A program made the translations under genes and the position numbers. A DNA stretch of 64,000 bases from UBA8514 sp034933685 (GTDB lineage Bacteria; Bacillota; Clostridia; Lachnospirales; Anaerotignaceae). The notes beneath the pieces were generated by a model. The model had not been told where the DNA came from, ran no database searches, and worked only from the letters and a program-made list of their open reading frames with translations. Of the stretch, positions 24,216-32,849 are shown in pieces; the first letter of the stretch is position 1; the number at the start of each line of letters is the position of its first letter. The stretch spans positions 364,045-428,044 of the forward strand of contig JAYFNB010000017.1 in assembly GCA_034933685.1 (NCBI GenBank), in the 5' to 3' direction.

Positions 24216-27200
24216 TTAAATATATTTGTTTAGTACGGCAAAAAGTACTTGAGTGTCTATTGGTTTTGAAATATGTTCATTCATACCTGCAGAAATAGCA
24301 GCTGTTATATCTTCGGTAAATGCATTTGCTGTCATTGCTATGATAGGTATTGAAGTTGCCTGATCATGCTTAAGGCCACGTATTAAACGAGTTGCTTCGT
24401 GGCCATCCATTACAGGCATTTGAACATCCATTAATATTGCAGAATATGTGCCGGCAGTAGAAGATTCAAATTTTTCGACAGCTGATTTTCCATTTTCGGC
24501 TGAGTCTGCCACAATACCAACCATGGAAAGAAGTTCTATTGCTATTTCACGGTTAAGTGCATTGTCTTCTGCAAGCAGCACCTTTTTACCGTTAAAATTA
24601 TAGCTTATTTCCTTAGATTCCTTTTTGTTATATTTTCCGCCCACTACGTTTACAAGGGTATTAAAAAGTGAACTTTGAAATAATGGCTTTGAAATAAGAG
24701 TATCTGCACCTGCGGCTTTGGCTTCGTCTTCAATTTCACTTAAGTCGTAAGCAGATGCAATAATGATGATTGTATTTTTACCATAAAGCTCACGAATGCG
24801 CCTTGTTGTTTCCATGCCGTCTATATCAGGCATTTTCCAGTCTATAATACAAATGTTGTAATCATCACCTTTATCATGACTTTCTTTTATTGTTTCAATG
24901 GCAGTGTAGCCAGAGGTAACATAGCTATGGCGCAAGCCGATTCTATCCAGAATTGAAGAGGCATATTTGCACGTAACTAAATCATCATCAACAACTATTG
25001 CATTCATATTGTTAAAGGAATTTTCAGGAAACATTACATGAGATTCTGTAAGACCAAATGGAAGTTCAACGGTAAAGGTTGAACCTTCTTCAAGTTTGCT
25101 TGAAACGGATATTTTGCCATTCATCAGTTCTGTAAGGTTTTTTGCAATGGATAAACCAAGTCCGCTTCCGCCATACTTCTGTGCAGTTGTTGCATCGTTT
25201 TGTTCAAATGGCTGAAATATACGGTCTAAGAATTCCTCGCTTATTCCGCACCCTGTGTCTGTTACAACAAACTTCATAAAAATGTTGTCACTTTGGGTTT
25301 TAATTTGTGTGGCAGTAAGAGTTATTTTACCGCCTGTTTCTGTGAATTTAATTGCATTGCTTAATAAATTTATTAAAATTTGATTAAGCCTAAGCTGGTC
25401 GCCGCATAAAGTTTCGTATGTAATATCGTTTAGCAAGAGTTCAAAACTAACATTATTTTGTTTGCATTGGCTGTAATAAAGTGCAGAAATAGAATTTAAA
25501 AGATGTTTTAAATCAAAAGGTTCTTTGGCTATTTTAAGCTTTTCGCTTTCAATTGCAGACATATCCAGTACATCATTAATAATATTTAAAAGCATTTTAG
25601 ATGAAAATAAAATTTTGTTCAGATAATCTGCTGTTCTTTTTTCATCAGAAACGTAATTTGCGGCAAGAGATGCCATACCTATAATTGCATTCATGGGCGT
25701 GCGTATTTCATGACTCATTCTTGACAAAAAGTTGGATTTTGCATGGCTCGCATGTTGTGCCTGTTCTATTGCTTGGGTAAGTTGATTATTCTTTTTTAGC
25801 AATTCATTGTTATGTTTTTGCCTAAGCATTGCTACCATTAGTAAAAGCCAAATACAAATTGCAATAAGTATAGAAGTTGTTAAAATCAGCACTTTGTATT
25901 TCACAAAAAAATCGTTGAAGGAAAGTCTGTATGGGTCTGCAAAGGTGTTATTAACAACAAGTTTGTTTATCTCATCCTTATCCAAAACTTCAATTGTTTT
26001 GGAAATGATGGATATTAGCATTTCGTTGTTTGTGTTGCTAGGTGAGGCAATACAAAGACTTTCCTGTGCGTAATATGTAGGTATAACTCCTAAACTGTCA
26101 TATTTAGGATTTTGAAGTTTATGGCTTATGTAGTATGAATTTTGAAGCATAACATCTGCGCTTCCGTTTAAAACGGCCTCAAGGCATAGGTCGTTTGAAG
26201 GCCAAGTTTCAATATTAAAATTAGGATAAATACTTTTTATGTATCCCTTTGCTAAGCTAAATGATTTGGGTATTGCCATGGTGAGGGCGTGTGAGGAATT
26301 AAAAGACTTATTGGATTTTCCGACCATAGCAAGGGAACTTGTTAAATAAGGTTGGGTTAATATTAGTTTTTTTCCGTCCTCTAATTCCTCATCATAAAAT
26401 GCACCTGCAACCAAATTAACATTATTGCCTTCAAGAAATTCAGATGGACAAGTGTTACTAGGGATAGGCTCATATTGGAATTTCAGACCTGTTTCCTTAG
26501 AAATTAGGTTTAAAATGTCTATGGTTATGCCTGAAAACTCCTGCGTTTTAGGGTTATAGTATGAAATCGGAGAACAGTCTTGGATATTACCTACTGTAAT
26601 TACAGGCTGTCTTTTAATAAATTCAGCCTCCTCACGTGTTAAAAGAGGCTTTGTAGATGAGGCACTGGTGCTGTAATATTTTGCATATAAATTGCTTTCA
26701 AAATACGGATTAAGGCTTTTTATGTTATCAAGTGCTCTGTCAACTCCATTTAGTACAGTACTACTTCCGCTGGTTGTAATAATATAAAATGGGTCAGAGC
26801 CAAATTTACACAGGGTTCTCAAGTCTTTGTGAAGCGCAAGACTTCCAGTAGCAATGGCATCAACTTCACCGTTTTCCAAAGCATCCATCATTTTGCTATA
26901 GTCACTATAGGTTTTAGTTTCATAAGTGAAGTCGTGCTCCTTTGAGTAAGTGTCAAAAGATTCATGCTGAAAACTTCCGTTTAAAACGGCTACCGTCATG
27001 CCATTAAAGGAGGCATAATCATTATAGTACATTTTGTCATTATCTAGAAGGGTATAAAGAATGGTGCTTTCAACCCCTATAGGGTATTTTGAATAATCAA
27101 AGAATTTATCTCGTTCATCAGTGTATTGGGCCATGCACACAAGGTCTATTTCTCCATTTTTAAGCATTTCAAGGCTGTTTTCCCAGGTGTCAAACACATA

Positions 27201-27416
27201 TTCATATTTCCAGCCAGTGTATTTGGATATTTCTTTTAAGTATTCAACACCATAGCCTTTAAATTTTCCGTCTTCTTGTTCAGAAATAAAACCTTCAAGC
27301 TCTATGTATCCAACACGCAAAGTTGTTTCCCGTTTATCAGCAAAGGCAGGTGTAAGGCTTGAAAATGTAAACATGAAAACCAGAAAAAGGGTTGTGAAGT
27401 GGGGTATTTTTTTCAT
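24216..27416 (-). CDS. BvgS/EvgS-like hybrid sensor histidine kinase
   Basis: A 1066-aa membrane kinase. After a signal sequence, two periplasmic-binding-type (SBP_bac_3) domains lie at about 30-245 (TTLRVGYIELEGF) and about 265-490 (VITVGNIQDCSPISYY). One transmembrane helix follows at about 508-530. HisKA has the phospho-acceptor His569 in SHEIRTPMNAIIG, and HATPase has LINLLSNAIKF, DTGCGIS and GGSGLGLSIA. Two receiver domains follow (IDWKMPDIDG, and LLAEDNALNRE with LMDVQMPVMDG). No HPt domain or partner regulator is encoded nearby, so the phosphate destination is unknown. The chosen ATG has AAGGAGG upstream; an in-frame ATG seven codons earlier does not. Confidence 0.93.
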   Translation of the reverse strand: MKKIPHFTTLFLVFMFTFSSLTPAFADKRETTLRVGYIELEGFISEQEDGKFKGYGVEYLKEISKYTGWKYEYVFDTWENSLEMLKNGEIDLVCMAQYTDERDKFFDYSKYPIGVESTILYTLLDNDKMYYNDYASFNGMTVAVLNGSFQHESFDTYSKEHDFTYETKTYSDYSKMMDALENGEVDAIATGSLALHKDLRTLCKFGSDPFYIITTSGSSTVLNGVDRALDNIKSLNPYFESNLYAKYYSTSASSTKPLLTREEAEFIKRQPVITVGNIQDCSPISYYNPKTQEFSGITIDILNLISKETGLKFQYEPIPSNTCPSEFLEGNNVNLVAGAFYDEELEDGKKLILTQPYLTSSLAMVGKSNKSFNSSHALTMAIPKSFSLAKGYIKSIYPNFNIETWPSNDLCLEAVLNGSADVMLQNSYYISHKLQNPKYDSLGVIPTYYAQESLCIASPSNTNNEMLISIISKTIEVLDKDEINKLVVNNTFADPYRLSFNDFFVKYKVLILTTSILIAICIWLLLMVAMLRQKHNNELLKKNNQLTQAIEQAQHASHAKSNFLSRMSHEIRTPMNAIIGMASLAANYVSDEKRTADYLNKILFSSKMLLNIINDVLDMSAIESEKLKIAKEPFDLKHLLNSISALYYSQCKQNNVSFELLLNDITYETLCGDQLRLNQILINLLSNAIKFTETGGKITLTATQIKTQSDNIFMKFVVTDTGCGISEEFLDRIFQPFEQNDATTAQKYGGSGLGLSIAKNLTELMNGKISVSSKLEEGSTFTVELPFGLTESHVMFPENSFNNMNAIVVDDDLVTCKYASSILDRIGLRHSYVTSGYTAIETIKESHDKGDDYNICIIDWKMPDIDGMETTRRIRELYGKNTIIIIASAYDLSEIEDEAKAAGADTLISKPLFQSSLFNTLVNVVGGKYNKKESKEISYNFNGKKVLLAEDNALNREIAIELLSMVGIVADSAENGKSAVEKFESSTAGTYSAILMDVQMPVMDGHEATRLIRGLKHDQATSIPIIAMTANAFTEDITAAISAGMNEHISKPIDTQVLFAVLNKYI

Positions 27417-27567
27417 TAAGAGCCTCCTTATACACAATTGGTAGAATATAATTCAATAAAAGGTATATTTTCACATATTAATATGATTGTAATATATTTG
27501 GTGAATGTATGCAATTTTTATTTTTATTTGTACATGAATACTGTTGCACAAACATTTAAATGCAATT

Positions 27568-27604
27568 AAAAAACCGCATTCCTTATAGTAGGATTGCGGT
27601 TTTT
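27568..27604 (-). terminator. terminator of the tRNA-Arg gene
   Basis: On the minus strand AAAAACCGCA and TGCGGTTTTT enclose an inner stem (TCCTA/TAAGGA), ending in five T. Confidence 0.85.
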
Positions 27605-27607
27605 GTA

Positions 27608-27681
27608 TGTTCCCGATGCGATTCGAACGCACGACCCCTCGCTTAGGAGGCGAGTGCTCTATCCTGCTGAGCTACGGAAAC
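27608..27681 (-). tRNA. tRNA-Arg (anticodon CCT)
   Basis: A 74-nt cloverleaf. Acceptor GTTTCCG pairs with CGGGAAC (one T-G pair), anticodon stem CTCGC/GCGAG encloses loop CTCCTAA, and the T-arm contains GTTCGAATC. The discriminator is A and CCA is not encoded. Confidence 0.96.
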
Positions 27682-27806
27682 ACGAATACGCTGTTGATGG
27701 TGATTACAATTTATATGGCTTATAACAAGATACAGCTGTTTTTAAATGCACAATACATTCTATGTGAAATATCTCGTTTAGTCAATAGTAAAATTTGTTG
27801 AATTGC

Positions 27807-27835
27807 TTGACAAAACTGCGTTGCTGCTTTAGTAT
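27807..27835 (+). promoter_or_regulatory. promoter of the amino-acid ABC transporter
   Basis: TTGACA, a 17-bp spacer and TAGTAT lie 50 bp before the lipoprotein start. Confidence 0.75.
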
Positions 27836-27884
27836 GGTAATGCGATAGCACATAATTGGTAATTAAGCTTAGGAGGTTTTTAAA

Positions 27885-28736
27885 ATGAAAAAGAGAGTAT
27901 TAGCATTGGGCTTAGCGGCTACAATGGTATTTGGAGCATTAACAGGTTGTGCAGCAAAATCAGCACCAACAACACCAGCAGCTTCTGGCGCGGAAGGTAA
28001 AACAGAAGGTGAAGCAGAAAAAGCAGCAACAGAGGATATTGGCTACGAAAAGGTTATTGTTGGTCTTGACGACACATTTGCACCAATGGGATTTAGAGAC
28101 CAAAGCAATGAGCTTGTTGGTTTTGACGTTGAGCTTGCAAAGGCAGTAGGTGAAATAATTGGCGTTGAAGTTGAATTCCAGCCAATCGAATGGGCGATGA
28201 AAGAAACAGAGCTTACTAACAAAAATATTGACCTTATATGGAATGGCTATACCATTACGGATGCAAGAAAAGAAAAGGTACTTTTTACACAGCCATACCT
28301 TAAAAACAGACAGATTGTACTTGTTCCTGGCGACTCTGAAATTGAAACACTTGCAGACCTTAGTGGAAAAACTGTAGCAACACAGGCACAGTCCAGCAGT
28401 GAGGAAGCGATGATGGCAATGCCTGAGATTACAGACACATTTGGTGAATATGTAACCTTTGGTACATATGAAGAATGCTTGCTTGATATGGAAGCAGGCA
28501 GAGCAGATGCAGTTGTTGCAGATGAAGTGCTTATAAGATATTATATTTCTCAGCACGAAGGAACAGAGTATAAAGTGCTGGAAGAAAATTTTGGTGAAGA
28601 GGAATATGGTATTGGTGCAAGAAAAGAAGATACAGCTTTAGTAGAAGCTATAAATGGTGCATTAACAGAGCTTAAAGCTAACGGGAAAGGCAAAGAAATA
28701 TCTGAAAAGTGGTTTGCAGAGGATATTTTGCAGTAA
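27885..28736 (+). CDS. amino-acid ABC transporter substrate-binding lipoprotein
   Basis: A 283-aa lipoprotein. The signal peptide ends in the lipobox ALTGC (Cys23), followed by an Ala/Thr/Glu linker. The SBP_bac_3 fold then starts at VIVGLDDTFAPMGFRD. Ligand-contacting segments LVGFDVELAKAVGEIIG, LIWNGYTITDARKEKV, TVATQAQSSSEEAM and GRADAVVADEVL are in family order. It belongs to the polar amino-acid/cystine group, but the ligand cannot be read from sequence. It is the first gene of a three-gene operon with permease and ATPase, behind a clear promoter and an AGGAGG site. Confidence 0.94.
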   Translation: MKKRVLALGLAATMVFGALTGCAAKSAPTTPAASGAEGKTEGEAEKAATEDIGYEKVIVGLDDTFAPMGFRDQSNELVGFDVELAKAVGEIIGVEVEFQPIEWAMKETELTNKNIDLIWNGYTITDARKEKVLFTQPYLKNRQIVLVPGDSEIETLADLSGKTVATQAQSSSEEAMMAMPEITDTFGEYVTFGTYEECLLDMEAGRADAVVADEVLIRYYISQHEGTEYKVLEENFGEEEYGIGARKEDTALVEAINGALTELKANGKGKEISEKWFAEDILQ

Positions 28737-28828
28737 ATAAGTGATAAAAAAGTAAACTGAATTTGGCTGCCAAAATATTTGGTGGCTAAATTTGCGTATA
28801 GGGAATGCAGTTCAGAGGGGAAAAGCGT

Positions 28829-29458
28829 ATGAATTATCTTGTTCAAATTTTAGAAGGATTGGGATTAACATTAAGTGTATTTACTGTTTCCCTTATACTT
28901 TCACTGCCGCTTGGCGTTTTGGTGGCGGGGTTAAGGCTTTCAAAAATTAAGGCCGTAAGTAAGGTTACAGAGGTTTACATTTGGGTACTTCGAGGTACGC
29001 CGTTATTACTCCAAATTATGTTTGTATTTTTCGGTTTGCCAAGTATAGGCATAAGCTTTGGAAGGTTTAATTCTGTAGTTATTGCTTTTGTGCTTAACTA
29101 TGCGGCCTATTTTGGTGAAATTTTTCGCTCTGGAATTCAGTCTATAGAAAAAGGACAGAAAGAGGCTGCAAGTATACTTGGTTTTTCTCCTAGTCAAATT
29201 AACTTAAAAATAGTATTACCACAGGTAATTAAGCGCACATTGCCATCTATAGGTAATGAAGTTATAACCCTTGTTAAAGACACATCTTTGGTGTATGCAG
29301 TTGGCTGGAGCGATATTTTAAAATATGCAAAAGGTATAGCTGTAAGAGACGCAACCCTTACGCCATATTTAATTGCAGGTTGCATATATTTGGTGCTTAC
29401 ATACATAATTACCAAAGGGTTTGAGGGAATAGAGAGAAAGGTTAATTACGAAGAGTAG
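28829..29458 (+). CDS. amino-acid ABC transporter permease
   Basis: A 209-aa permease of the HisM/GlnP family. Hydrophobic segments begin at VQILEGLGLTLSVFTVSLILSLPLGVLV. The cytoplasmic EAA-like loop is EKGQKEAASILGFSPSQINLKIVLPQ, and YIWVLRGTPLLLQIMF is the family signature. The start is taken at the ATG after GAGGGG; an in-frame ATG eight codons upstream lacks a site. The ATPase gene begins 8 bp after the stop. Confidence 0.94.
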   Translation: MNYLVQILEGLGLTLSVFTVSLILSLPLGVLVAGLRLSKIKAVSKVTEVYIWVLRGTPLLLQIMFVFFGLPSIGISFGRFNSVVIAFVLNYAAYFGEIFRSGIQSIEKGQKEAASILGFSPSQINLKIVLPQVIKRTLPSIGNEVITLVKDTSLVYAVGWSDILKYAKGIAVRDATLTPYLIAGCIYLVLTYIITKGFEGIERKVNYEE

Positions 29459-29466
29459 GTGAAAAT

Positions 29467-30189
29467 ATGTTACTACAAGCAGAAGGTCTTTTTAAAGCCT
29501 TTAATGATACGGTTGTGCTTAATGATGTAAGCCTAAATGTTGAATGCGGTGAGGTTGTTTCCCTGGTTGGGCAAAGTGGCGCAGGCAAAACAACGGTACT
29601 TAGATGTATTACAGGTCTTGAAAAGTGCGACAGAGGGAATATATCCATAAACGATAAATTTATATGTAAAACAGAAAATGGGGTTACATCCCATGCAACT
29701 AAAAATGAGTTGGCACTTATACGCCATGAATTAGGCATGGTCTTTCAAGCATATCATCTTTTTCCCCACATGACAGTGCTGGAAAACGTTACCCTTGCAC
29801 TTACAGATGTTTATAAAGTTTCACGGACACAGGCTAACGAAGAGGCGGTTAAAATGCTTGAAAGCCTTGGTCTTGGAGAGAAAATAAATAGTAAGCCGTC
29901 ACAGCTTAGTGGTGGGCAGAAACAAAGGGTTGCAATTGCAAGAAGCTGTGTTACAAACCCTAAACTTCTGTGCTTTGACGAGCCAACAGCGGCATTGGAT
30001 TCCGCATTGGTTGTGGAAATGATTAAAATTATAAGAAACCTTGCAAGTGAAAAGGGAATAGGCATACTTATAATAAGCCACGACGAGAAATTTGTTAGGG
30101 ATGTTTCGGACCGAGTGCTTTTTATTGAACGCGGAAAGATAACAAAGGAAATGACTTCAGAGGAATATAAAAACGTAATAAGAGAATAA
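29467..30189 (+). CDS. amino-acid ABC transporter ATP-binding protein
   Basis: A 240-aa GlnQ-like ATPase: Walker A GQSGAGKTTVLRC near 33-44, Q-loop VFQAYHLFPHMTVLEN, signature LSGGQKQRVAIARS and Walker B LLCFDEPTAALD with the H-loop IISHDEKFVRD. It is the last gene of the operon. The start follows GTAGGTG, which overlaps the end of the permease gene. A strong terminator follows 50 bp later. Confidence 0.95.
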   Translation: MLLQAEGLFKAFNDTVVLNDVSLNVECGEVVSLVGQSGAGKTTVLRCITGLEKCDRGNISINDKFICKTENGVTSHATKNELALIRHELGMVFQAYHLFPHMTVLENVTLALTDVYKVSRTQANEEAVKMLESLGLGEKINSKPSQLSGGQKQRVAIARSCVTNPKLLCFDEPTAALDSALVVEMIKIIRNLASEKGIGILIISHDEKFVRDVSDRVLFIERGKITKEMTSEEYKNVIRE

Positions 30190-30239
30190 GCAATAGAGAA
30201 AGATGTTCAAGTTTTTAGTAAAAATAAAGGAATTTATAG

Positions 30240-30275
30240 CAGCGGCAATCACATACAAAGTGATTGCCGCTGTTT
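30240..30275 (+). terminator. terminator of the amino-acid transporter operon
   Basis: CAGCGGCAATCAC and GTGATTGCCGCTG are perfect 13-bp complements around ATACAAA, then TTTG. Confidence 0.88.
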
Positions 30276-30337
30276 GCTTGCCTATTAGAAAAGTGATATA
30301 GTGGTAGACAGAATATTTATTTAGCTGGAGGTTGATT

Positions 30338-30781
30338 ATGAAAATTTATAGTTGGAAAGACCTGTTAGTATCAATATTTGGTGGCGGTGGTGCCATTATA
30401 TATATATTATTACACTTTAAAGAGGCAACTGATTATATTTGGTTAATAATATTTGCATATTTAGTTTTAAAAGGGATTTGTATTTCAATTTCAAAAGAAG
30501 AATATGATAAGGAGAAAAAAAGAGAAGCAAAAATGAAAAAGGTGTACCGTAAGTTGTTTGGAAAATTTGAACCAGTGGCACCATACGGAGGACTTATTTT
30601 GATGGGATTAGGTTGTGCAGTTGTACTATTATTTCCTGAAGTGGAATGGGTGACGGAATGGCTTCTATTAATTTTGATATTGAGTGCATTAGCTTACAAC
30701 ATTTGGCTAGCTATAATAATAAGAAAACATATGAAGATAGAGGAAGAACAAGAGAGAGTTAATTGTGAAAAAGTGGAATAA
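30338..30781 (+). CDS. unrecognised four-helix membrane protein
   Basis: A 147-aa protein I do not recognise. Four hydrophobic segments are visible: LLVSIFGGGGAIIYILLHF, YIWLIIFAYLVLKGICISI, GGLILMGLGCAVVLLF and WLLLILILSALAYNIWLAIII. A strongly charged cytoplasmic loop (KEEYDKEKKREAKMKK) sits after helix 2. The first ATG after GGAGG is used. It faces, tail to tail, the truncated cotJC. Confidence 0.72.
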   Translation: MKIYSWKDLLVSIFGGGGAIIYILLHFKEATDYIWLIIFAYLVLKGICISISKEEYDKEKKREAKMKKVYRKLFGKFEPVAPYGGLILMGLGCAVVLLFPEVEWVTEWLLLILILSALAYNIWLAIIIRKHMKIEEEQERVNCEKVE

Positions 30782-30815
30782 AATGAAAACAGCACAAAAG
30801 ATAGAGTAGTTTTAA

Positions 30816-30840
30816 TATAATGCTAGAAAACAGCATTATA
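30816..30840. repeat. perfect 9-bp inverted repeat next to the truncated cotJC
   Basis: TATAATGCT (30816-30824) and AGCATTATA (30832-30840) enclose AGAAAAC. It lies 9 bp beyond the premature cotJC stop and may be a terminator or a trace of the rearrangement. Confidence 0.6.
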
Positions 30841-30849
30841 GCGTTATTT

Positions 30850-30966
30850 TTACCATATCATATTGCCATCTGCACCACCATACTGTTCTATCATAATTTT
30901 AGCAAGACGGGCATCAGGAGTTTTTATTTTAACGGGAAATTCAAGCTTTTTTTCGTAAATCCACAT
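30850..30966 (-). pseudogene. cotJC: cotJC remnant, N-terminal 38 residues
   Basis: The frame begins MWIYEKKLEFPVKIKTPDAR and continues LAKIMIEQYGGADGN, the characteristic N-terminus of CotJC, a manganese-catalase-like spore coat protein usually close to 190 residues. After GADGN it reads MIW and stops, and no frame beyond it continues the family sequence. The metal-binding catalase core is therefore missing. It keeps its GAGGTG site and follows cotJB by only 1 bp, as in intact cotJABC operons. Too short for function as a catalase; a decayed or deleted gene is the simplest reading. Confidence 0.82.
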
Positions 30967-31251
30967 TTATTTACACCTCGCTTTGGGAGCTTCAAAATTG
31001 AAAGAGTTCTGCCATGGCCATGGGCAATCGTCCCAGAGCCATTTATCATCACAACGGTTCATGCTTCTGCTACCACAAACAGGACCAGCAATTTTTTCGT
31101 ATTTGCCACGTACTGTATCAGCTGCTTTAATAATTTTGTTGTACATTGAAATAGCTTCTTCATGCGTTGGATGAGTATTAAGGAAAAGGGCCAAATCTGT
31201 TGCCATAAAATCCAATTCTGTTAGTGTTTTTAAAAGAGCATCTCTTTCCAT
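30967..31251 (-). CDS. cotJB: spore coat protein CotJB
   Basis: A 94-aa protein. ALLKTLTELDFMATDLALFLNTHPTHEEAI is the CotJB signature, followed by the Trp-rich end WLWDDCPWPW typical of the family. It is part of the inner spore coat assembled from the mother cell. AAGGAGG precedes the ATG, 4 bp downstream of cotJA. Confidence 0.93.
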   Translation of the reverse strand: MERDALLKTLTELDFMATDLALFLNTHPTHEEAISMYNKIIKAADTVRGKYEKIAGPVCGSRSMNRCDDKWLWDDCPWPWQNSFNFEAPKARCK

Positions 31252-31255
31252 TAAG

Positions 31256-31558
31256 CTACCTCCTTCCTAGACATCTGCTTGGGACATATGGTATTACCAG
31301 CTGAGGGAAAATTGTGCCGCAGGCAAGGCCATCCTCTTGTGAAAACGTTTTAAATTCTGTTTGATAGGGAACGTAGGCTTGAGCCAAGCCAACGTGCTCC
31401 ATAACACAATCGTTGCAGTCTAAAACCTCATAACAGAAATCCTCTGGCGTCATAGCACACGCGTCTTCAACTCTACTTTTTACACACTTGCAATCTTCGT
31501 TGTATTTTTGCTTTTGACAACCAAAAGCCATATAGTAATCCTGGTAGTTCTGGGTCAA
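31256..31558 (-). CDS. cotJA: spore coat protein CotJA
   Basis: A 100-aa protein with a Cys-rich N-terminal half (seven Cys) and the CotJA core GLAQAYVPYQTEF..LACGTIFPQLVIPY. It is needed with CotJB and CotJC for coat assembly. A TTG start is chosen because AGGAGG lies 8 nt before it; the first ATG, eight codons inside, has no site. It heads the operon and is preceded by a sporulation-type -10 box. Confidence 0.92.
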   Translation of the reverse strand: MTQNYQDYYMAFGCQKQKYNEDCKCVKSRVEDACAMTPEDFCYEVLDCNDCVMEHVGLAQAYVPYQTEFKTFSQEDGLACGTIFPQLVIPYVPSRCLGRR

Positions 31559-31590
31559 TTTAATAACCTCCTAAAGGTTGGTTGCAGTTT

Positions 31591-31619
31591 TATATTATGA
31601 GAAAAATGAGAAGGTTGTT
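31591..31619 (-). promoter_or_regulatory. candidate sporulation (sigma-E/K) promoter of cotJ
   Basis: CATAATATA on the minus strand matches CATANNNTA, with an AC dinucleotide about 17 bp upstream. This is expected for a mother-cell coat operon, but the match is short. Confidence 0.45.
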
Positions 31620-31660
31620 ACTAAATTGGCTTGTCAAAGGTAAAAAATGCAGAAAATATG

Positions 31661-31688
31661 TTGACATATTTTGGCTTTGTATTAAAAT
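31661..31688 (+). promoter_or_regulatory. promoter of tRNA-Pro
   Basis: TTGACA, a 16-bp spacer and TAAAAT, ending 12 bp before the tRNA. Confidence 0.75.
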
Positions 31689-31700
31689 AAAATAGTATAT

Positions 31701-31773
31701 CGGGGTGTGGCTCAGGTGGTAGAGCGCTGCGTTCGGGACGCAGAAGTCGTGAGTTCGAGTCTCGTCACCCCGA
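31701..31773 (+). tRNA. tRNA-Pro (anticodon CGG)
   Basis: A 73-nt cloverleaf. CGGGGTG pairs with CACCCCG, anticodon stem CTGCG/CGCAG encloses loop TTCGGGA, and the T-arm has GTTCGAGTC. CCA is not encoded. Confidence 0.96.
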
Positions 31774-31857
31774 TTTGTAACAACAAATATGATGAAATTG
31801 GAACTAAATGTTGCTTATGCAAAAACCTTTTGAATTAGGTGAAGGTGAGGGAAACCA

Positions 31858-32610
31858 ATGGAAATAGTTACCGTTACAAAGGACAACTTGGAGCAAGAGC
31901 ATATTTGCTGCGCGATTTCAAATAACAAAGACTGCCAGGTGGTTGCAAAAAAAAGATGGCTTGCAGAAAGATTTGATGATGGGCTTGTGTTTAAGAAAGG
32001 CAATGTACGTGGCAAATGCTTTATTGAATATATTCCTGCTGAAAAAGCATGGGCACCAATTAAAGCAGATGGATATATGTATATAGACTGCTTTTGGGTA
32101 TCAGGGCAATTTAAGGGATATGGAAATTCTAATATCTTGTTAGAAGAATGCATTAGAGATAGCAAAAAAAAAGGCAGGCAAGGGCTTGTGGTTCTGTCAT
32201 CAAAAAAGAAAAGTCCATATCTTTCAGATGGCAAGTATTTAAGATATAAAGGATTTCAATTAGTGGATACAGCAGAACCGTTTTATGAGTTATTGTACTT
32301 ACCTTTTGACAAGATGGCGGACAAGCCATGTTTTAATGCACGAGTAAAGGCGCCAAAAATTGATGAAGACGGGTTTGTGCTTTTTTATACGCACCAATGC
32401 CCTTTTACTGCCAAATATGTACCATTAATTGAAGCTGCTGCAAAAGAAAAGGGTGTGCCTTTTAAGGCAGTAAGATTTGAAACAACTGAGCAAGCACAAA
32501 GTGCTAACGCTCCATTTACTTCATATAGCCTGTTTTTTAATGGAAAGTTTGTAACAAATGAAATCCTTTCTGAAAATAAGTTTGAAAAACTAATTGCTAA
32601 TAATAGTTAA
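31858..32610 (+). CDS. GNAT acetyltransferase with YoaP-like C-terminal domain
   Basis: A 250-aa protein. Residues 1-150 form a GNAT-like fold (YIDCFWVSGQFKGYGNSNILLEECI is the acetyl-CoA-binding region). Residues 165-250 form a YoaP-type thioredoxin-like domain (FVLFYTHQCPFTAKYVPLIEA) with a single Cys in place of the usual CxxC. The pairing is known in Firmicutes YoaP proteins of unknown substrate. The start follows AAGGTGAGG. It lies 84 bp after tRNA-Pro with no terminator between, so read-through is possible. Confidence 0.85.
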   Translation: MEIVTVTKDNLEQEHICCAISNNKDCQVVAKKRWLAERFDDGLVFKKGNVRGKCFIEYIPAEKAWAPIKADGYMYIDCFWVSGQFKGYGNSNILLEECIRDSKKKGRQGLVVLSSKKKSPYLSDGKYLRYKGFQLVDTAEPFYELLYLPFDKMADKPCFNARVKAPKIDEDGFVLFYTHQCPFTAKYVPLIEAAAKEKGVPFKAVRFETTEQAQSANAPFTSYSLFFNGKFVTNEILSENKFEKLIANNS

Positions 32611-32666
32611 AAAATGATAAGAGCTTTCAGAACTGCCAAGGATATAAAAAAAGTAAAGTATGTATA

Positions 32667-32708
32667 AAAAGTGGGAAACCTTATGGTTAGTAAGGTTTCC
32701 CACTTTTA
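32667..32708 (+). terminator. terminator after the YoaP-like gene
   Basis: AAGTGGGAAACCTTA and TAAGGTTTCCCACTT are perfect complements around TGGTTAG, then TTTAAAA. Confidence 0.9.
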
Positions 32709-32849
32709 AAAGAAAATGGCTGTTTAATTAAGTTAAATACCGCTTCATTTAATTTATAAGTAATGAAGGATTTGGAATTTACTCTTGTAGTTTTGCAAGG
32801 GAGTGACAACAAAATATTTCTAATAAATCTATTAAATCTATTTTAACGA

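Noticed and set aside
30820..31149. 109-codon plus-strand frame
   Set aside because: It is antisense to cotJC and cotJB, which have clear family matches and ribosome sites.
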